From Diorhabda sublineata (taxonomy: Eukaryota; Arthropoda; Insecta; Coleoptera; Chrysomelidae): a stretch of 64,000 nucleotides of DNA. The number at the start of each line of letters is the position of its first letter. The stretch's first letter is position 1. The stretch lies in contig NC_079475.1 in the NCBI RefSeq assembly GCF_026230105.1, positions 35,028,086-35,092,085 of the forward strand. The letters run 5' to 3'. A program made the position numbers and the translations under genes. Below are positions 1 through 11,345 of this stretch, piece by piece. The notes under the pieces are model-generated. The model made no database searches. It was given only the letters and a program-made list of their open reading frames with translations, and had not been told where the DNA came from.

Positions 1-369
1 TTCTCATTTGAACACGTCAGTTAAATAAATTAATTTCGCCACAAAGTAAAATTAATCCTGATATACAGGGGATAAAGTTTAGTGCCTCCTTTGTCCTTTG
101 ACATATTAATTTTGAAAATTTAAGAGATTATAGACATTATTAGTCTTCACAATTGTTTCAATCTTATAGGGTATTTTAGAATACTGTACCATATCAAAGT
201 TACATTTTTTTTAATGAAACAACCTATACTTAGGTACGGCTGTTGAGAGTTCGTTAGAATTTTGTCTCGTTGGACAATTTGTGTGCATCCATTATGTATT
301 TGTCGTTTTATTTCGGGAGTGTTACACATAATCCATGTCACAATGAATTTCAAAAAATCTTCTCCATCA

Positions 370-575
370 GTATTGTGTCAGCCAAAAAAATCAAAAACTA
401 CACAGACGGCTCTAGGATGAACACCTTGGTCGGATCAGGCCTCTCCGTAGGACACATCAAAATAAGCGAATGGCATCAAAAGGTTCAAACCAAAGTGCCT
501 AGACTACTAAGAACCCCAAAGCTGCACCCATATGGCGAATTTTGCGGTTGTCAGTTAACATCATCGACTTACTAA
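370..575 (+). mobile_element. RNase H fragment of a jockey-like non-LTR retrotransposon
   Basis: An open frame contains YTDGSRMNTLVGSG, which matches the first catalytic block of the RNase H domain of insect non-LTR retrotransposons (YTDGS followed by a Gly-rich turn). Only about 60 residues are recognisable and no reverse transcriptase is next to it, so this is a short dead fragment. The family assignment rests on this single motif. Confidence 0.45.
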
Positions 576-600
576 AGGTTATGGACCAGCCGATTTTAAA

Positions 601-1773
601 TCGACGTCAACGCAGTGCATTAACAACATAAGAAGAGACTTCATCTGGATCCAGCGAGTGCATACTTTTCTGTAGTGCAACTATTAAGTAACGATAAAGT
701 ACCGGGCCAAAAATGATCTAATTTATGAATTTATCCAAAAAAACGCATTATATTGTTTTACCTGCTTGTTTTTTGAAAAAAGGCACGAAAACTCCAAAAG
801 TCATCTTAATGATTGCATCTAATATACTATATTAGGATTAACAATCATTATAGCTCAATTAGATTGTACTCATTGATTAACTATACAGAGGCATAGTTCA
901 AATGTGTCAAGAATAGGTATTCATTGTAAAAAATTATTAATTTTATTATATTTTATGGGATGTTTGAATTGTTTCTTCGTGGACATGATGAAAGCGATAT
1001 TTCCGATAATTTCTTGAATTTATAAATTTTTCGGCTGAATTAAATCCAACTCTAATGAGTCCCGATGTAAAACTCAATTACTTGAGGAATGGTTGAGATA
1101 TTGGAAGTGTTGAATCTGAATATTTTTAAAAATGGAAGAAGATATTAAAAGGAAAGAATAAGATTATAGTAGAGACCTCGGTAAAGACGTAAATTAATGT
1201 TTATTGAATCACATTTTTGTGGGTGGCAACTGTTCCAATAGTCCAAGACGACAAAACTTCTATAACTCTTTGGAAACATTCAGATTACCTAAAAATTGTT
1301 ACTATGACCTGCCACTGTATCATTGCTAAAACAAACATATCCTAAATCATCTTATCTCACATTACTGCTTGGCTAATAACGAATCGTTGTTTTCTATATT
1401 TACGGACACACACTATAGTTTTCTAAATGTGACCAATCATATTCGAATGTTTAAGTACTCTAGTACTGTTTACCTTCTTACAATTTTTAGTCTCGTAGCT
1501 CGTTTATTTCTTATTACATTTTTATTTCTTCGTCGCAGCCAGTTTCTTTCGAATAAAGAAAGGAACAATATAAAAAGCACACTTCTATTCACGTCTGGCA
1601 TCTGCTAATTTCATAAATAGTTTTACGACAATAGCTATTACTGGTATTCCTTTGGAAATTCTTGCACGCAATTATATTTGAAAAGCAACGGGTTAGAATA
1701 AATATTCTGTGTTTTAAAACTTTTAAATTTTTTCTTAGATAAATAGATGTATTTCATACATTTTGTAGAAAAT
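601..1773. other. Gene-free AT-rich DNA
   Basis: No domain, splice pair or repeat end was recognised. A 79-codon frame at 1,369-1,608 is hydrophobic but starts at TTG and shows no family motif, so I do not call it a gene. Confidence 0.5.
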
Positions 1774-1793
1774 GAGAGAGAGAGAGAGAGAGA
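1774..1793. repeat. (GA)n microsatellite
   Basis: About ten uninterrupted GA units. Confidence 0.9.
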
Positions 1794-2035
1794 ATAAATG
1801 ATGATCGTTAGTGGAAAAAAATTAGTTGATTTCGTAATAAATAATAAAAGAGTATATTAATGAACTTGATTTTTTATACAGATATCAATCAATGTGAACT
1901 CGAAAATCTGATCAGTATAGTTAAAAATTTTACCAAATAAAGGAGGTATGATGAAAAATATGAGTTGGTTTCCTTTAAAACAGGAATCAAATCATTTGCT
2001 CCATGAACTGTCAAGATTGGTGTCATAACGTCAAA

Positions 2036-3285
2036 CGGTGAACTGAAAAGTTCGTAGGCTAGCATAGAAAAACTCTTTTTGTTTATAGAATTTAATTTTA
2101 TTATTCAATAAAGTTTCCCTCGAGGGTGATACAAAGATTATAATGTTTATACAGTTTCTTGATATCATTTTTATAATTCCTCTCACGCTGATAAACAAGC
2201 GCCCATTTATACAAAACGAATTTCTCGATAATTCAGTTCTAGAATATAAACATATAAAAATGACTTTTTAGAAATTGATTCTAGAAAACGGCCATAACTA
2301 TCCGTGAATAAGTCATAAAAACTAAATCAAAAGTTTAATTATTGGGAATTTGTACCTGGGGCGCCCACCAAATTTTCAATTGTATTGAATGATCGAACCC
2401 GGTCCATGTCGAGGACGAGTTGGTAACAGTACGATTCTTCTTTAGTCGAAAATAGGCTTCAGTTTTGGCGATAACCTCTTCGTCGGCGCTAAATTTCTGT
2501 TCAGTGAGCATCCTTTTGAGATATGACAGGAAAATGTCGCTTGGGGCTAGATCTGGAGAAAATGGTGGATGCAGAATCAATATTCAAAACCAAATTCATG
2601 CAATTTTGCCATCGTTTTCATTGATTTGGGATATAATGCATTGTCCTTGATAAAACATCACTTTCTTCTCTTTCAAAAGGGTCCGTTTGTCCGCGATTTA
2701 GTCTTACAAACGTTACATAATAGTCGCTGTTTTTCTCTTTTTAAGATAATCGATGTATATTATACCATGCTCATCCCTTAATACTAATACGATAACCTTG
2801 ACACTCGACTTTCTCTTCTACGCTTTGGGGTCTGTTCATCACGTATGACCGTTGTTTAAACTTGTGATAGAACCGATAGAACCATGTTTCATCAATTGTC
2901 AAATATCGACGAAAATTCGATTACGATTTAATAGCTCATGTGGCACCGGCTTTTAGATGTCCAACACGTTCTGTTGATATCTTTAGGGTCTCAGGTATTT
3001 CAATCAAAGTCACTTTACGATTATCCGAAATTATATTGTGTATTTTTTTTATATTCTCGTTGGAGACAGCCCTTTTGGAGTGTGCACTGCGTGCTCATTT
3101 TGCCACGGATTCCTTTTTTCTATATTTTCAAACTAACTTAAATTGCAATGACTCACAAACAAATAGTCCGATATCTGTCAAATTTATACACGTGTCTTTT
3201 GAACGTTTGGGCTAATTGAAAATCATATGGATTTAATACTAGTACCTCCGTCTATGTGTTATTCCACGAACTTTTGAGTTCACCT
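2036..3285 (-). mobile_element. Decayed mariner element
   Basis: Minus-strand relic of a mariner transposase. Reading from high to low coordinate, a DETW-like block is visible (about 2,930-2,830), then a KKRKT block, then the C-terminal signature HPPFSPDLAPSDIFL followed by LKRMLTEQKFSADEEVI. Several stops and frameshifts break the frame. Imperfect terminal inverted repeats sharing GGTGAACT-AAAAGTTCGT lie at about 2,037-2,058 and 3,262-3,284. The left end has lost its TA target site. The right end cuts directly into another mariner-type fragment. Confidence 0.8.
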
Positions 3286-3530
3286 AATATTGTGAATTTT
3301 TGGGAAAAGCCAGATGTCGCATGGTACTAAATTCACTGAGTAAATCCAGTGAGTAAGGCGGATGCGGATAAACAGGAAGACTTTTAACTACCATGAGCTC
3401 ACGAATCAAAAGCATAGACATGATGAAAAAGAAAACCCAACGTTCATAGTAAATTTTGACAAAGAAATCTGTATCTTCATGAAGACGATTCCATGTTAAA
3501 CACGATTTTTCTTTTGTCAATCAGTCAAAA
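3286..3530 (-). mobile_element. Mos1-like mariner fragment, interrupted by its neighbour
   Basis: A minus-strand frame carries PVYPHPPYSLDL, and in a shifted frame CDIWLFPK. These correspond to the LPHPPYSPDLAPCDFFLFPK block of Mos1-like transposases. The similarity ends exactly where the right end of the adjacent mariner begins, so that element probably inserted into this one. The downstream half was not found on the other side. Confidence 0.6.
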
Positions 3531-3599
3531 ATATGTTCAAACTGTGCTTACTCGCCTCTGTTGCAAATTGTCTGTGAAAATGCTTTCCACAGATTTGTA

Positions 3600-4785
3600 C
3601 GAGATTTTAATTCTTCATTAAGAATAGTCAATCGTACGTTTGATCGGAAAAGTTTTAGCATACTTTAATCAACTCTTTTTCACAAATGATTTTTTTAATC
3701 TGATATATTATTTTAGTTAATTATGCTCTTATTTTGATACTGATTGATTTGAACGTTAATAAAGCTACAGATAAATAAGGTATCCAAAAGGAGGAGTGAC
3801 AGTTCAATGGTAAAAAAGATTTGTAGCATCGCCCTCGTAGGTAAAAGTTTGAAGCGTACACATATAATATGGTGTAGAAGTAAGAACTTTATAAAAACTA
3901 GTAAGACTCGCTAACAATAGTCGTATTAAATATTTAAGAAATAATAAATTCCATAATGAATGGATCATTACTTTCAAGAAAAAACTAGCATCGTGTATCA
4001 TTAATTTATTATTATTGGTTACAGAGAGATAAGCTGGATTTATGTGCAAACTTTTTTTCCGTCATAATCTCACAACCATAGCAACTGAAACTCCACTTAC
4101 AACGCAATTAAGTTGTCTGAGAATGTAACGCAGACTCCCCGAGTTATGCGTAAATATATTTTTTCTAGTTTTATATTGTGAAGAAATTGATAGACTAACC
4201 AGTTAGTTACAGTATTCTTCTTTAACTCGTCTTTTATCGGAGTGGTCTCAATGGTCTCAATTTGTAGACTATTTACTCAGGCAAATTAAAAATATTGTAA
4301 TTCGATTTAGCTGTATATAGTTACGAATACGTAACGTAATTCCGTCTATGAAATTATCCAATTTCGCAGTTGGTTCCATTATAAAGGCAAGCTCAAAGCA
4401 GAACTACCAATATATAAGCAATCAAGTATACTAACCCACCAATCCTGTAAAGATACTCACAGTCTCCAAATTTCATTCAGAACATAATGTGGATTTTGGA
4501 TCTATCCAACTTACTTCATCATTTCTGTGAACACCTGTATGGCTTCTAATATATGTTTTCTAACCCTTAGCTGTCTAGTCCAAATCTTGAAAAGAATCTC
4601 AAAGTTACATAGATGATTCGGTTAGTTAGATTCTTCTTCTTTTCCCATACATTCTTCTTTTGGCTGCAGTTAATGTAAAACTGTGTTACGACATCAGTGA
4701 TTCTTACTACTGTGAATAAATCAGTTTAGCCATAGCCGTTATTCGCATAGTTAATTTTGTATTTCTCTGAAAAAATCTGGATTGT
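3600..4785. other. Gene-free AT-rich DNA
   Basis: No coding signature or clear repeat boundary was seen. An 81-codon minus-strand frame at 3,804-4,049 shows no recognisable motif. Confidence 0.5.
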
Positions 4786-5535
4786 GAATTGATCGATTTC
4801 ATTTGATATCGATTAATGTTGACTGTTGATTGATTTAGGCCATCGATTGATTTCATGTAATATCGATTGATTTAGTTTAATATCGATTGCTGATGTAGTA
4901 GATTGTTGGCGATGATAAATTAACGTCGATTGTGGATTGATGTCTACTGTTAATTGATACCGATCAATGTCGATTGATTTCGTTTCATATTAATTGAAGT
5001 CGATTATTTATAGTCGATTGTCAAGTAATTTCGATTGTAGTTGATTCTCGTCAATTATCGATTGATTATTGATGTCGTTTATTTATTGTTATCGTTCATT
5101 TATTGATGGATGTTGATTATAGTCGATTATCGATGATGATCAATTTGTGGGTTGATGTGGACTATCGATTGATTCCGTTCGATATTGATTGATGTCGATT
5201 AATGTCGACTGTCAATTGTAGTCGAATGTCGACAATTATCGATTGATCGTTTATGTATTCATATCGATTGTTGTAGATTGTAGATTGATATCGGTTGATT
5301 TCATTTGATGTAGATCCTCGACGATTATCAATTAATATCGATTATGGATCGATATTCATTGATTTCGTTTGATATTAATTGATGTCAATTATAGTCGACT
5401 GTCAAGTGATTTGAGTATTGATATCGATTGATGTAGATTTATATCGGTTGATTTCATTCGATGTAAATTGTCAACGATTATTATCAATTAATGTCGATAG
5501 TTGATTGATATCGATTAATTTCGTTCGACGTCGAT
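4786..5535. repeat. ATCGATT/TGATTGAT-rich degenerate satellite array
   Basis: About 750 bp built almost entirely from variants of ATCGATTGAT, TTTCGTTTGATAT and GTCGATTGTC. Larger modules recur: a GATTGATTTCG core begins near 4,972, 5,167 and 5,357, giving spacings of about 190-195 bp. Further copies near 4,845 and 5,513 are less regularly spaced. There is no open reading frame. Confidence 0.85.
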
Positions 5536-5559
5536 TGTCGTGAAAATTCATTGATACTT

Positions 5560-6450
5560 GGAAAAACCACAACTGAAACCTATTACAACAACTGTATGGC
5601 AATGAATATTCTAGATATTTCATGTCAAAAACAGATTATCGTCTGATAATTTTATTGAAAATGTTAAACATATCTCAATAATCCTGAACCGTCTGGGGAA
5701 CTTTCGCTGTCTGTCTCTATTTCGGAAAGACAAAGATTCTTCACAATTTTGCAACAATCTTTTTTTCTGATCATTCCTGGTATATGAGATAGGAGAAATA
5801 TATTGTCATACGAAACCATTAACAACCATGACACTCTTCTGTTTGTATATTTACACTTCTCAACCGTTTTTGTTGTTCAAACAAATTTTAAAGATACATT
5901 ACATTCTTCTGAACCACTTACTGATTAAGTAGTTTTTAACACTTACCATGTTTTTTTGTCACCTTCCCTTATTGGTTTTATACTATAAATTCTTAAAGCT
6001 GTTGGCAATTAACATTGATTTAATTTTAATGGCAAACGAAGACAAACGAGTACCAGGTCGACATGAAAAATAACTGATACAATCTACAAAAGGAATTATG
6101 GTGCTTGTAAATAAGAGAACGTCTTCAGAAGATTAATTCATCCATCGATTTTTTGAGCTAGTCGATAAAGGAAAAGTCTGACTTTACTAGTACATTAAAT
6201 TTTAGATAATTAGATACTTGTAAGAGACAGAAATAAAAAAAAGATAACAAAATAGATATCAAAACTTCATATTATGGAGTGTATAGACAAAAGGAGAAAC
6301 AATACGTGTATATAAAAAAGTGTCCGTCGAAATGTGTTGAATGAGGGTACGCAACATTAGCATCAATGTAAATTTTAAATGAAGCGCCAAGTTTTTGAAA
6401 TTTTGAATATTGAACTATGATATTAATTTTTTTAACTCGCTATACTTCCA
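5560..6450. other. Gene-free AT-rich DNA
   Basis: I see no coding or repeat structure here. It lies downstream, in transcription sense, of the candidate minus-strand terminal exon at 6,452-6,538, so part of it could be a 3' UTR. Confidence 0.4.
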
Positions 6451-6451
6451 T

Positions 6452-6538
6452 TCATCTGTAATTGCCCACCATGTCACCACCATATCCTTTGTCTGCACCA
6501 GCGCCACCATAAGGTGACCCATATAATTTTATCAAAGC
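6452..6538 (-). CDS. Candidate terminal exon encoding a Gly-rich C-terminus
   Basis: On the minus strand a splice acceptor (CTCTTACAG) is followed by 28 sense codons and a TGA. The peptide includes KLYGSPYGGAGADKGYGGD and ends VGNYR. The segment is clearly richer in G and C than its surroundings, as expected of coding sequence. The phase assumes entry at the first base. The parent gene was not identified: upstream exons would lie at higher coordinates and none was recognised in the window. It could instead be a transposon-derived or dead exon. Confidence 0.35.
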   Translation of the reverse strand, partial: ALIKLYGSPYGGAGADKGYGGDMVGNYR

Positions 6539-6568
6539 CTGTAAGAGTTATCAAAAAACTTGAATTAC

Positions 6569-6880
6569 AAAAGTTCTTTGTATTTAAAGAAATTTTTAGA
6601 TTAGGATTATACAGTGTGTTAAAAAACTCATTTTACAAATGATGCCAGTTAGCCACAAATTCAAATAACCTCAAATATTTCCTAAACCGTGTGGAAATCA
6701 AATAACTTGGTCTCATGAAAGTTACCTTTGTTTTTACCACCAAATCAAAAAACGAAACAAAATATAGGGTGTTCTATTTAAAATCCCAAAGATTATGTCG
6801 AAACTGAAGAATTGGGACACCTTGTATAATTCAAAAGACAATAATTCAAAAATTTCTTTAAATACAAAGAACTTTAGATC
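6569..6880. mobile_element. MITE-like element inside a 30-bp inverted repeat
   Basis: Outer arms: AGTTCTTTGTATTTAAAG near 6,573-6,592 and its complement near 6,853-6,875, about 30 bp with few mismatches. Inside them are inverted TATACA(G/A)-GTGT-type ends at about 6,608 and 6,834. This is consistent with a small CAGGGTGT-ended non-autonomous DNA transposon. It has no coding capacity. Confidence 0.5.
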
Positions 6881-6899
6881 AAAGTTGATCTATTGGTCA

Positions 6900-7530
6900 A
6901 AATAAATACGCAAATTATCAATGTCAATATCATATTTTGATAAAGAATTAAAGAATAGTCGAAACGTCAATTTTAGTTATTTTTCAAATATTATTTAAAA
7001 AAAAAATCAAGAAGATAATATAGAATATAACGAGTGATTATAAAACTACCAAGTGCTATAAAGAACTGGTAGTATGCGGAGAGACGGCCAACGGTTTAGT
7101 GATTAAATATTCCTTAATGGAACTCAATCAGATAAACCCAGTTTTGAATGGAAGGGTGGAAAGGAGAGAAAAATTATTAAGTTGAAATAAGAAAATAATA
7201 TGTATATTAATAACTATATAGTATAAAAGACGCCGGTACCTTTTTTATCGTAAGTTCCGCCTCTTTTTCATAAATAACATAACGGTATTACTAGAAAACA
7301 ATTTTAAATTATATAAATTATAATTTGAATAATAAATTACATCCCACTCAACCCATAATCATTATAGTAATGTTCACTGGACCAGAATTTTTACCATTTT
7401 TCTCTTATCGTTAAAGTGAACGCAACTTTAGCCTACGTTGTTTTACAAGGTTAGGCATCTAAACATAGAGATGGAACAGACGATTATTTAACCTGTTAAC
7501 ATATATTATAAATTAACTGTCAACTAACAT
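6900..7530. other. Gene-free AT-rich DNA
   Basis: No gene, splice pair or repeat end was recognised. Confidence 0.45.
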
Positions 7531-7539
7531 GTGGCAGGC

Positions 7540-8395
7540 ATGTGGCGTAAAACTTTCCAAATTCCTTGGAGGCGGTATCAAAATTCTGGAACGGTTTTGT
7601 GGTGACGGATCTAAGCTTTTTTTTCATCTTACGATTAGACTAGGTGCATACTTACCACTTTCCATCGACTAAAACCATTGAGGGTCCTGTCATTTCGAGA
7701 TCACCCGAACAAGTTTAGCTTCGTCCAAAAAGTTAAGACTTAACTGATCTGAATAGGGTATCGGCTGTTTAGTTGTTTCCATCTAACGTCAATTTTAAAT
7801 CCGGAATATTGTTTTCTGACAGTCAATCTTAATATTTTTTTAGCCGTATTCCAAGCAGCACCAACTTGAAATATACATTCGATTTTGTTTGACATAGCAA
7901 AAGCCGGAATCTTAACTTTCTTGTCCAGACAGTCAATCCGATACACTTTTCTTTCAGTTCTTATGACACGATTCCTACTATCACCGAAGCAAGCTTCAAA
8001 TTTGGCTTCATCATTCCAAATAATGGAGTTCTCTTTTGTTTACTGCTGCTCTGTAACAAGCTGCTCTTAAGAAATGTTTTGTAGTTGCATAACTCCACGA
8101 TATTTCTAATTATTTATAATCAGCACGCCGATGTTGCTTCATAATTCTCAATAACGATGAAAAATGGATTTTGGAATAATGCGGTTGACCTCCAGTTCTA
8201 AGTTTTTGATCCATCCGTTGTTTTGTATAATTTATTAAAATTTCGAATGGTATATCCAGACTTATCGACACTATCAACGATTTGGAAAGCATTTTGACGT
8301 TTTAAATGTACAAGAATAATCACGTCTGTTATTATGTCAGAAAGGGGTCCATAATTCAGAAGTGCTCGACGATGCTGGGAATTTTGAAGCATTTT
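7540..8395 (-). mobile_element. Decayed Tc1-like transposon
   Basis: Minus-strand transposase relic. From the N-terminus (high coordinate): an HTH block with AFQIVDSVDKSGYTIRNF (about 8,310-8,230), TGGQPH like the Tc1 GRP linker, then EAKFEACFGDSRNRV (about 7,990-7,950) matching the SDE-KF catalytic block, then KVYRIDCLDKKVKIP. C-terminal pieces down to about 7,540 are weak. Many stops and shifts are present, so the element is dead. Confidence 0.65.
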
Positions 8396-8416
8396 TGATT
8401 CGGAATAAAATAAAAA

Positions 8417-8848
8417 ATGTCAAATATACAAATAGAACATAATACCATAATAATTAGGTTACAAAATTTCATGTCCAGTATGAATCAAAGCAGTTTTAAG
8501 AAATACAGTGACCAAAATCTGTGTATTTTATCTAAATCTGAATTTTTGGAGCCTAATAGTATGCTTGAAAAATCACTTGAATATTTGTTCCAACATCTCG
8601 TTTTTAAAAGATATTGTGAAACTTCTTACGCTATGTCCCTTGAACTAGTTAAAGCTAATATAAGAATAAGGGAACTTCTTGAAATATTAATGAATATTCG
8701 TATAAGAAAGTTAACTCCGGAGTTTGTGTTAAGTTTATTTCTACCTGTAATAGTTGTGCATTTGGAAGGATCCTTCAATAATTTCTATCGAAGCTATATT
8801 AGATTTGAAAGACCTAATAATAAATTCAGACATTTATGTTCAAAATAA
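8417..8848 (+). CDS. Uncharacterised 143-codon ORF
   Basis: An uninterrupted ATG-to-TAA frame of 143 codons in a region where most frames are short and broken. The product is Ser/Leu/Ile-rich with charged stretches (for example KANIRIRELLEILMNIRIRK) and a hydrophobic run FVLSLFLPVIVVHL near residues 100-115. I recognise no domain and no signal peptide. It begins about 20 bp beyond the N-terminal edge of the Tc1 relic and is divergent to it. It could be a transposon-borne ORF, an exon, or chance in AT-rich DNA. Confidence 0.3.
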   Translation: MSNIQIEHNTIIIRLQNFMSSMNQSSFKKYSDQNLCILSKSEFLEPNSMLEKSLEYLFQHLVFKRYCETSYAMSLELVKANIRIRELLEILMNIRIRKLTPEFVLSLFLPVIVVHLEGSFNNFYRSYIRFERPNNKFRHLCSK

Positions 8849-8984
8849 TTTATACTCACAACTCCTCAATAAAACTTTACCTATCGGACTCCAAATTTTT
8901 TCACGTATTTGAAAATCCTTGTTTTCATGGTTGATCTGAATATGAGAATTCACGCACTTAATCTATCAATGATTCGTTATTAAG

Positions 8985-9760
8985 ATGCAACATAGTAGAC
9001 AGTTCAAAAATTGTGGTACATCGTATATTAATTAAAAATTTAGAGAAATCTGTGTGCAAGATGGGTGCTGCGTTTGTTCAAATTGGAACAAAAACAGCAT
9101 TGGGAAAATGTTTCCATCGAGTGTTTAGCAATATTGCACCGTTTCATAACCATGGATGAAACGTGGGTCCATTACTTTACACCCGAACAAAAGAATAATC
9201 AAAACAATGGATTGAAAAGAGATAATCGGCTTCAAAGAAAGCAAAGTCCGTTCCATCTGCAGGCAAGATCATTGCGTCGGTTCATTGGGATGCACGTGGG
9301 ATAATTTTAATTGACTAACTTGAAAAAGTAAAAACTATTAACGGTGAAGCAAAAACTGCTGCATTTGACTAAGAAAAAAGTGTTTCATCAAGACAATGCA
9401 CCATCCTATACATCCGCTATGGCAATGGCCAAAATTAATGAAATACTGTTTGAATTGCTACCTACTGCACCCTATTCACCAGATTTAACCACATTAGATT
9501 ATAAAAAATGGCTCGGTGGTCAAAGATTTTCTAGCAATGAAGGAGCTCGACGATTCTTATTATAAGAAGGGTATCCAACTTATCGATCATCGCTGGGAAA
9601 AGTGTGGGGAGATAAAAATTGTAATTTTTTTCCAAAATTTTTGGTGTTTCGTTGTTGGGCCAGGTACTTCTGGGACCATCTTCTTAAAGCAAATCAAACA
9701 ATTTAGGATATAATTATTTGAAATTGTTCCTATAATAATATAAATTAATCCTCTTCTATT
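8985..9760 (+). mobile_element. 5'-truncated mariner relic (copy A)
   Basis: Plus-strand mariner transposase remnant. It keeps VSIECLAILHRF, the catalytic TMDETWVHYFTPE, FHQDNAPSYTSAMAMAK (second Asp) and PYSPDLTTLDYKKWLGGQRF, followed by ELDDSYYKKGIQLIDHRW-like sequence in a shifted frame. The N-terminal third is missing or unrecognisable. The end carries GTTGGGCCAGGTACTTCTGG. The flank beyond it resembles the flank of the minus-strand copy near 16.6 kb. Confidence 0.8.
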
Positions 9761-9949
9761 TTTATCACTATACTTTTGTTGAGCAAAATTAAATAATGAA
9801 AAAAGTCTTAAGTAGCAGTGGAATATAGAAGAAGTACCAGTACCAATAATACTGAATACGAGTCTGTAATTTTGAATACATTCTATAGACCAAGTACTAA
9901 ACCGTAGATTAGTATTCCCGATCGGGATTTTTCGTTTACAATAAGAATA

Positions 9950-10179
9950 TATACAGGGTGTTCCAATTTTGAGACTCTAGTTCCCGAGAGTTACCAATTT
10001 CATTTTGTCTGCGAGCTTTTATTACGCGTTGTTCACGCTTTAACCTTTTTAAAAAGAATGTCGTAAACATCATTTATCAAAATAATGTCAGAAAATAATT
10101 TAAGAAAATAATTACGTCAAGTGGTGGATTAGTGTATAGTTTAATTAAAATTTATAATGCTGGAGTCACAACGTGGTGA
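9950..10179. repeat. CAGGGTGTTCC-ended repeat fragment
   Basis: The sequence begins TATACAGGGTGTTCCAATTT, the terminal type shared by several elements in this window (near 6.6, 19.3, 58.85 and 59.85 kb). No second end was found before the next mariner, so this is probably a truncated MITE. Confidence 0.35.
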
Positions 10180-11345
10180 GACATTAATTCCTTATATATA
10201 ATACATGGATGAAAGGTTCATCCATTCTTCTTATCCACAAAGCGGTACTGGATGATCGTTGAATGAAAGCAGACATAGTGGACATTTCAAAAAGTGCGGT
10301 ACATCGCATATTAACTGTAAATTTGGACATGAGAAAGTTGTGCGCAAGATGGATGTCGCGTTTAATCAACTTGGAACAGCGTTCTGGAAATGTTTCACAG
10401 CAATAAAGCCGAATTTTTGCTTCATTTCGTAACCATCGATGAATCGTGGGTCCATCACTTCTCACCCGAAACAAAAGAACGATCAAAACAATGGATTGAG
10501 AAAGAGAATCGGCTTCCAAGAAGGCAAAGACCGTTCCATATGCAGGTAAGGTCATCGCGTCGGTTTTTTGGGATACGCGTAGGATAATTTTCATTGACTG
10601 TCTTTAAAAAGGAAAAACTATCAAGGGCGTGTATTATGTGAACGTTTAAGCGAAGAAATCAAGCGAAAACGACTGTATTTGGCTAATAATAAAGTGTTGT
10701 TCTGTTTTTGCAAATTAATGAATTAAAGTTGCATCCTATTCGCCACATTTAGCTCCTTTGGATTATTTTCTGTTCCCAGACTTGATAAAATGGCTCGGTG
10801 GTCAAAGAATTTCCAAGAGATGTTAATGGCTATTTGAGGAACTTGACGATTCTTATTATAAAAGGGTATCGAACATCGCAGGGAAAAGTGTATGGAGCTA
10901 AAAGGTGAAAAATATGATTATTTTTGTAACAAGAGTGTAAAGTAGCCTTTTTTGTACGAATGTGATTATTGTCGCATTCGCCTGCGACTCATGCAATCAC
11001 ATGGGTCGAAAATAGTTCTTTACACACAAATTGCATACAATATTTTTTCTACTAGCAATAATTTTATCAAAATACAGAATTTTAATGGTACTAGTGCGTA
11101 AAGTAAGTTTAATTTTTCGTTACATATATAAAATATATTATATTTTGAACATTTTAATCAAAATTAGAACAACTTAACATAACAACAGACGAATTCAATT
11201 AGTAATGATACTAATATTATGCAGTTATCAAACTTGTGTACGGAGCTTAAAGGAGATTATGTTAAAAAATTAATATATTTTTTTTTTAATTTTTGTTTTT
11301 TCTTTGTTGGGCCAGTTACTTCTGCGACCATCCTCGTATATCAAA
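10180..11345 (+). mobile_element. Mariner relic (copy B) with an internal insertion
   Basis: Plus-strand copy of the same mariner family. It shows SKSAVHRIL, TIDESWVHHFSPETKER (DESW in place of DETW), VIASVFWDTRRIIFID, PYSPHLAPLDYFLFPDLIKWLGGQR in broken frames, and the end sequence TTGTTGGGCCAGTTACTTCTG at about 11,304-11,324. A GTGTA-GGAGCT-AAAGG motif occurs twice, near 10,888 and 11,236. About 320 bp of unrelated DNA lies between the two. Confidence 0.75.
10925..11115 (-). repeat. Interspersed repeat shared with ihog intron 9
   Basis: The reverse complement contains TTCTGTATTTTGATAAAATT and GCTAGTAGAAAAAATATTGT. Near-identical blocks occur on the plus strand at about 32,752-32,855. The two copies are therefore in opposite orientation. 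The family is unknown and it has no coding capacity. Confidence 0.55.

Noticed and set aside
1369..1608. 79-codon frame that could pass for a chemoreceptor transmembrane segment
   Set aside because: TTG start, no receptor motif, no splice context; hydrophobicity follows from AT-rich codons.
10184..10594. 136-codon minus-strand frame
   Set aside because: Antisense to the mariner copy B transposase.
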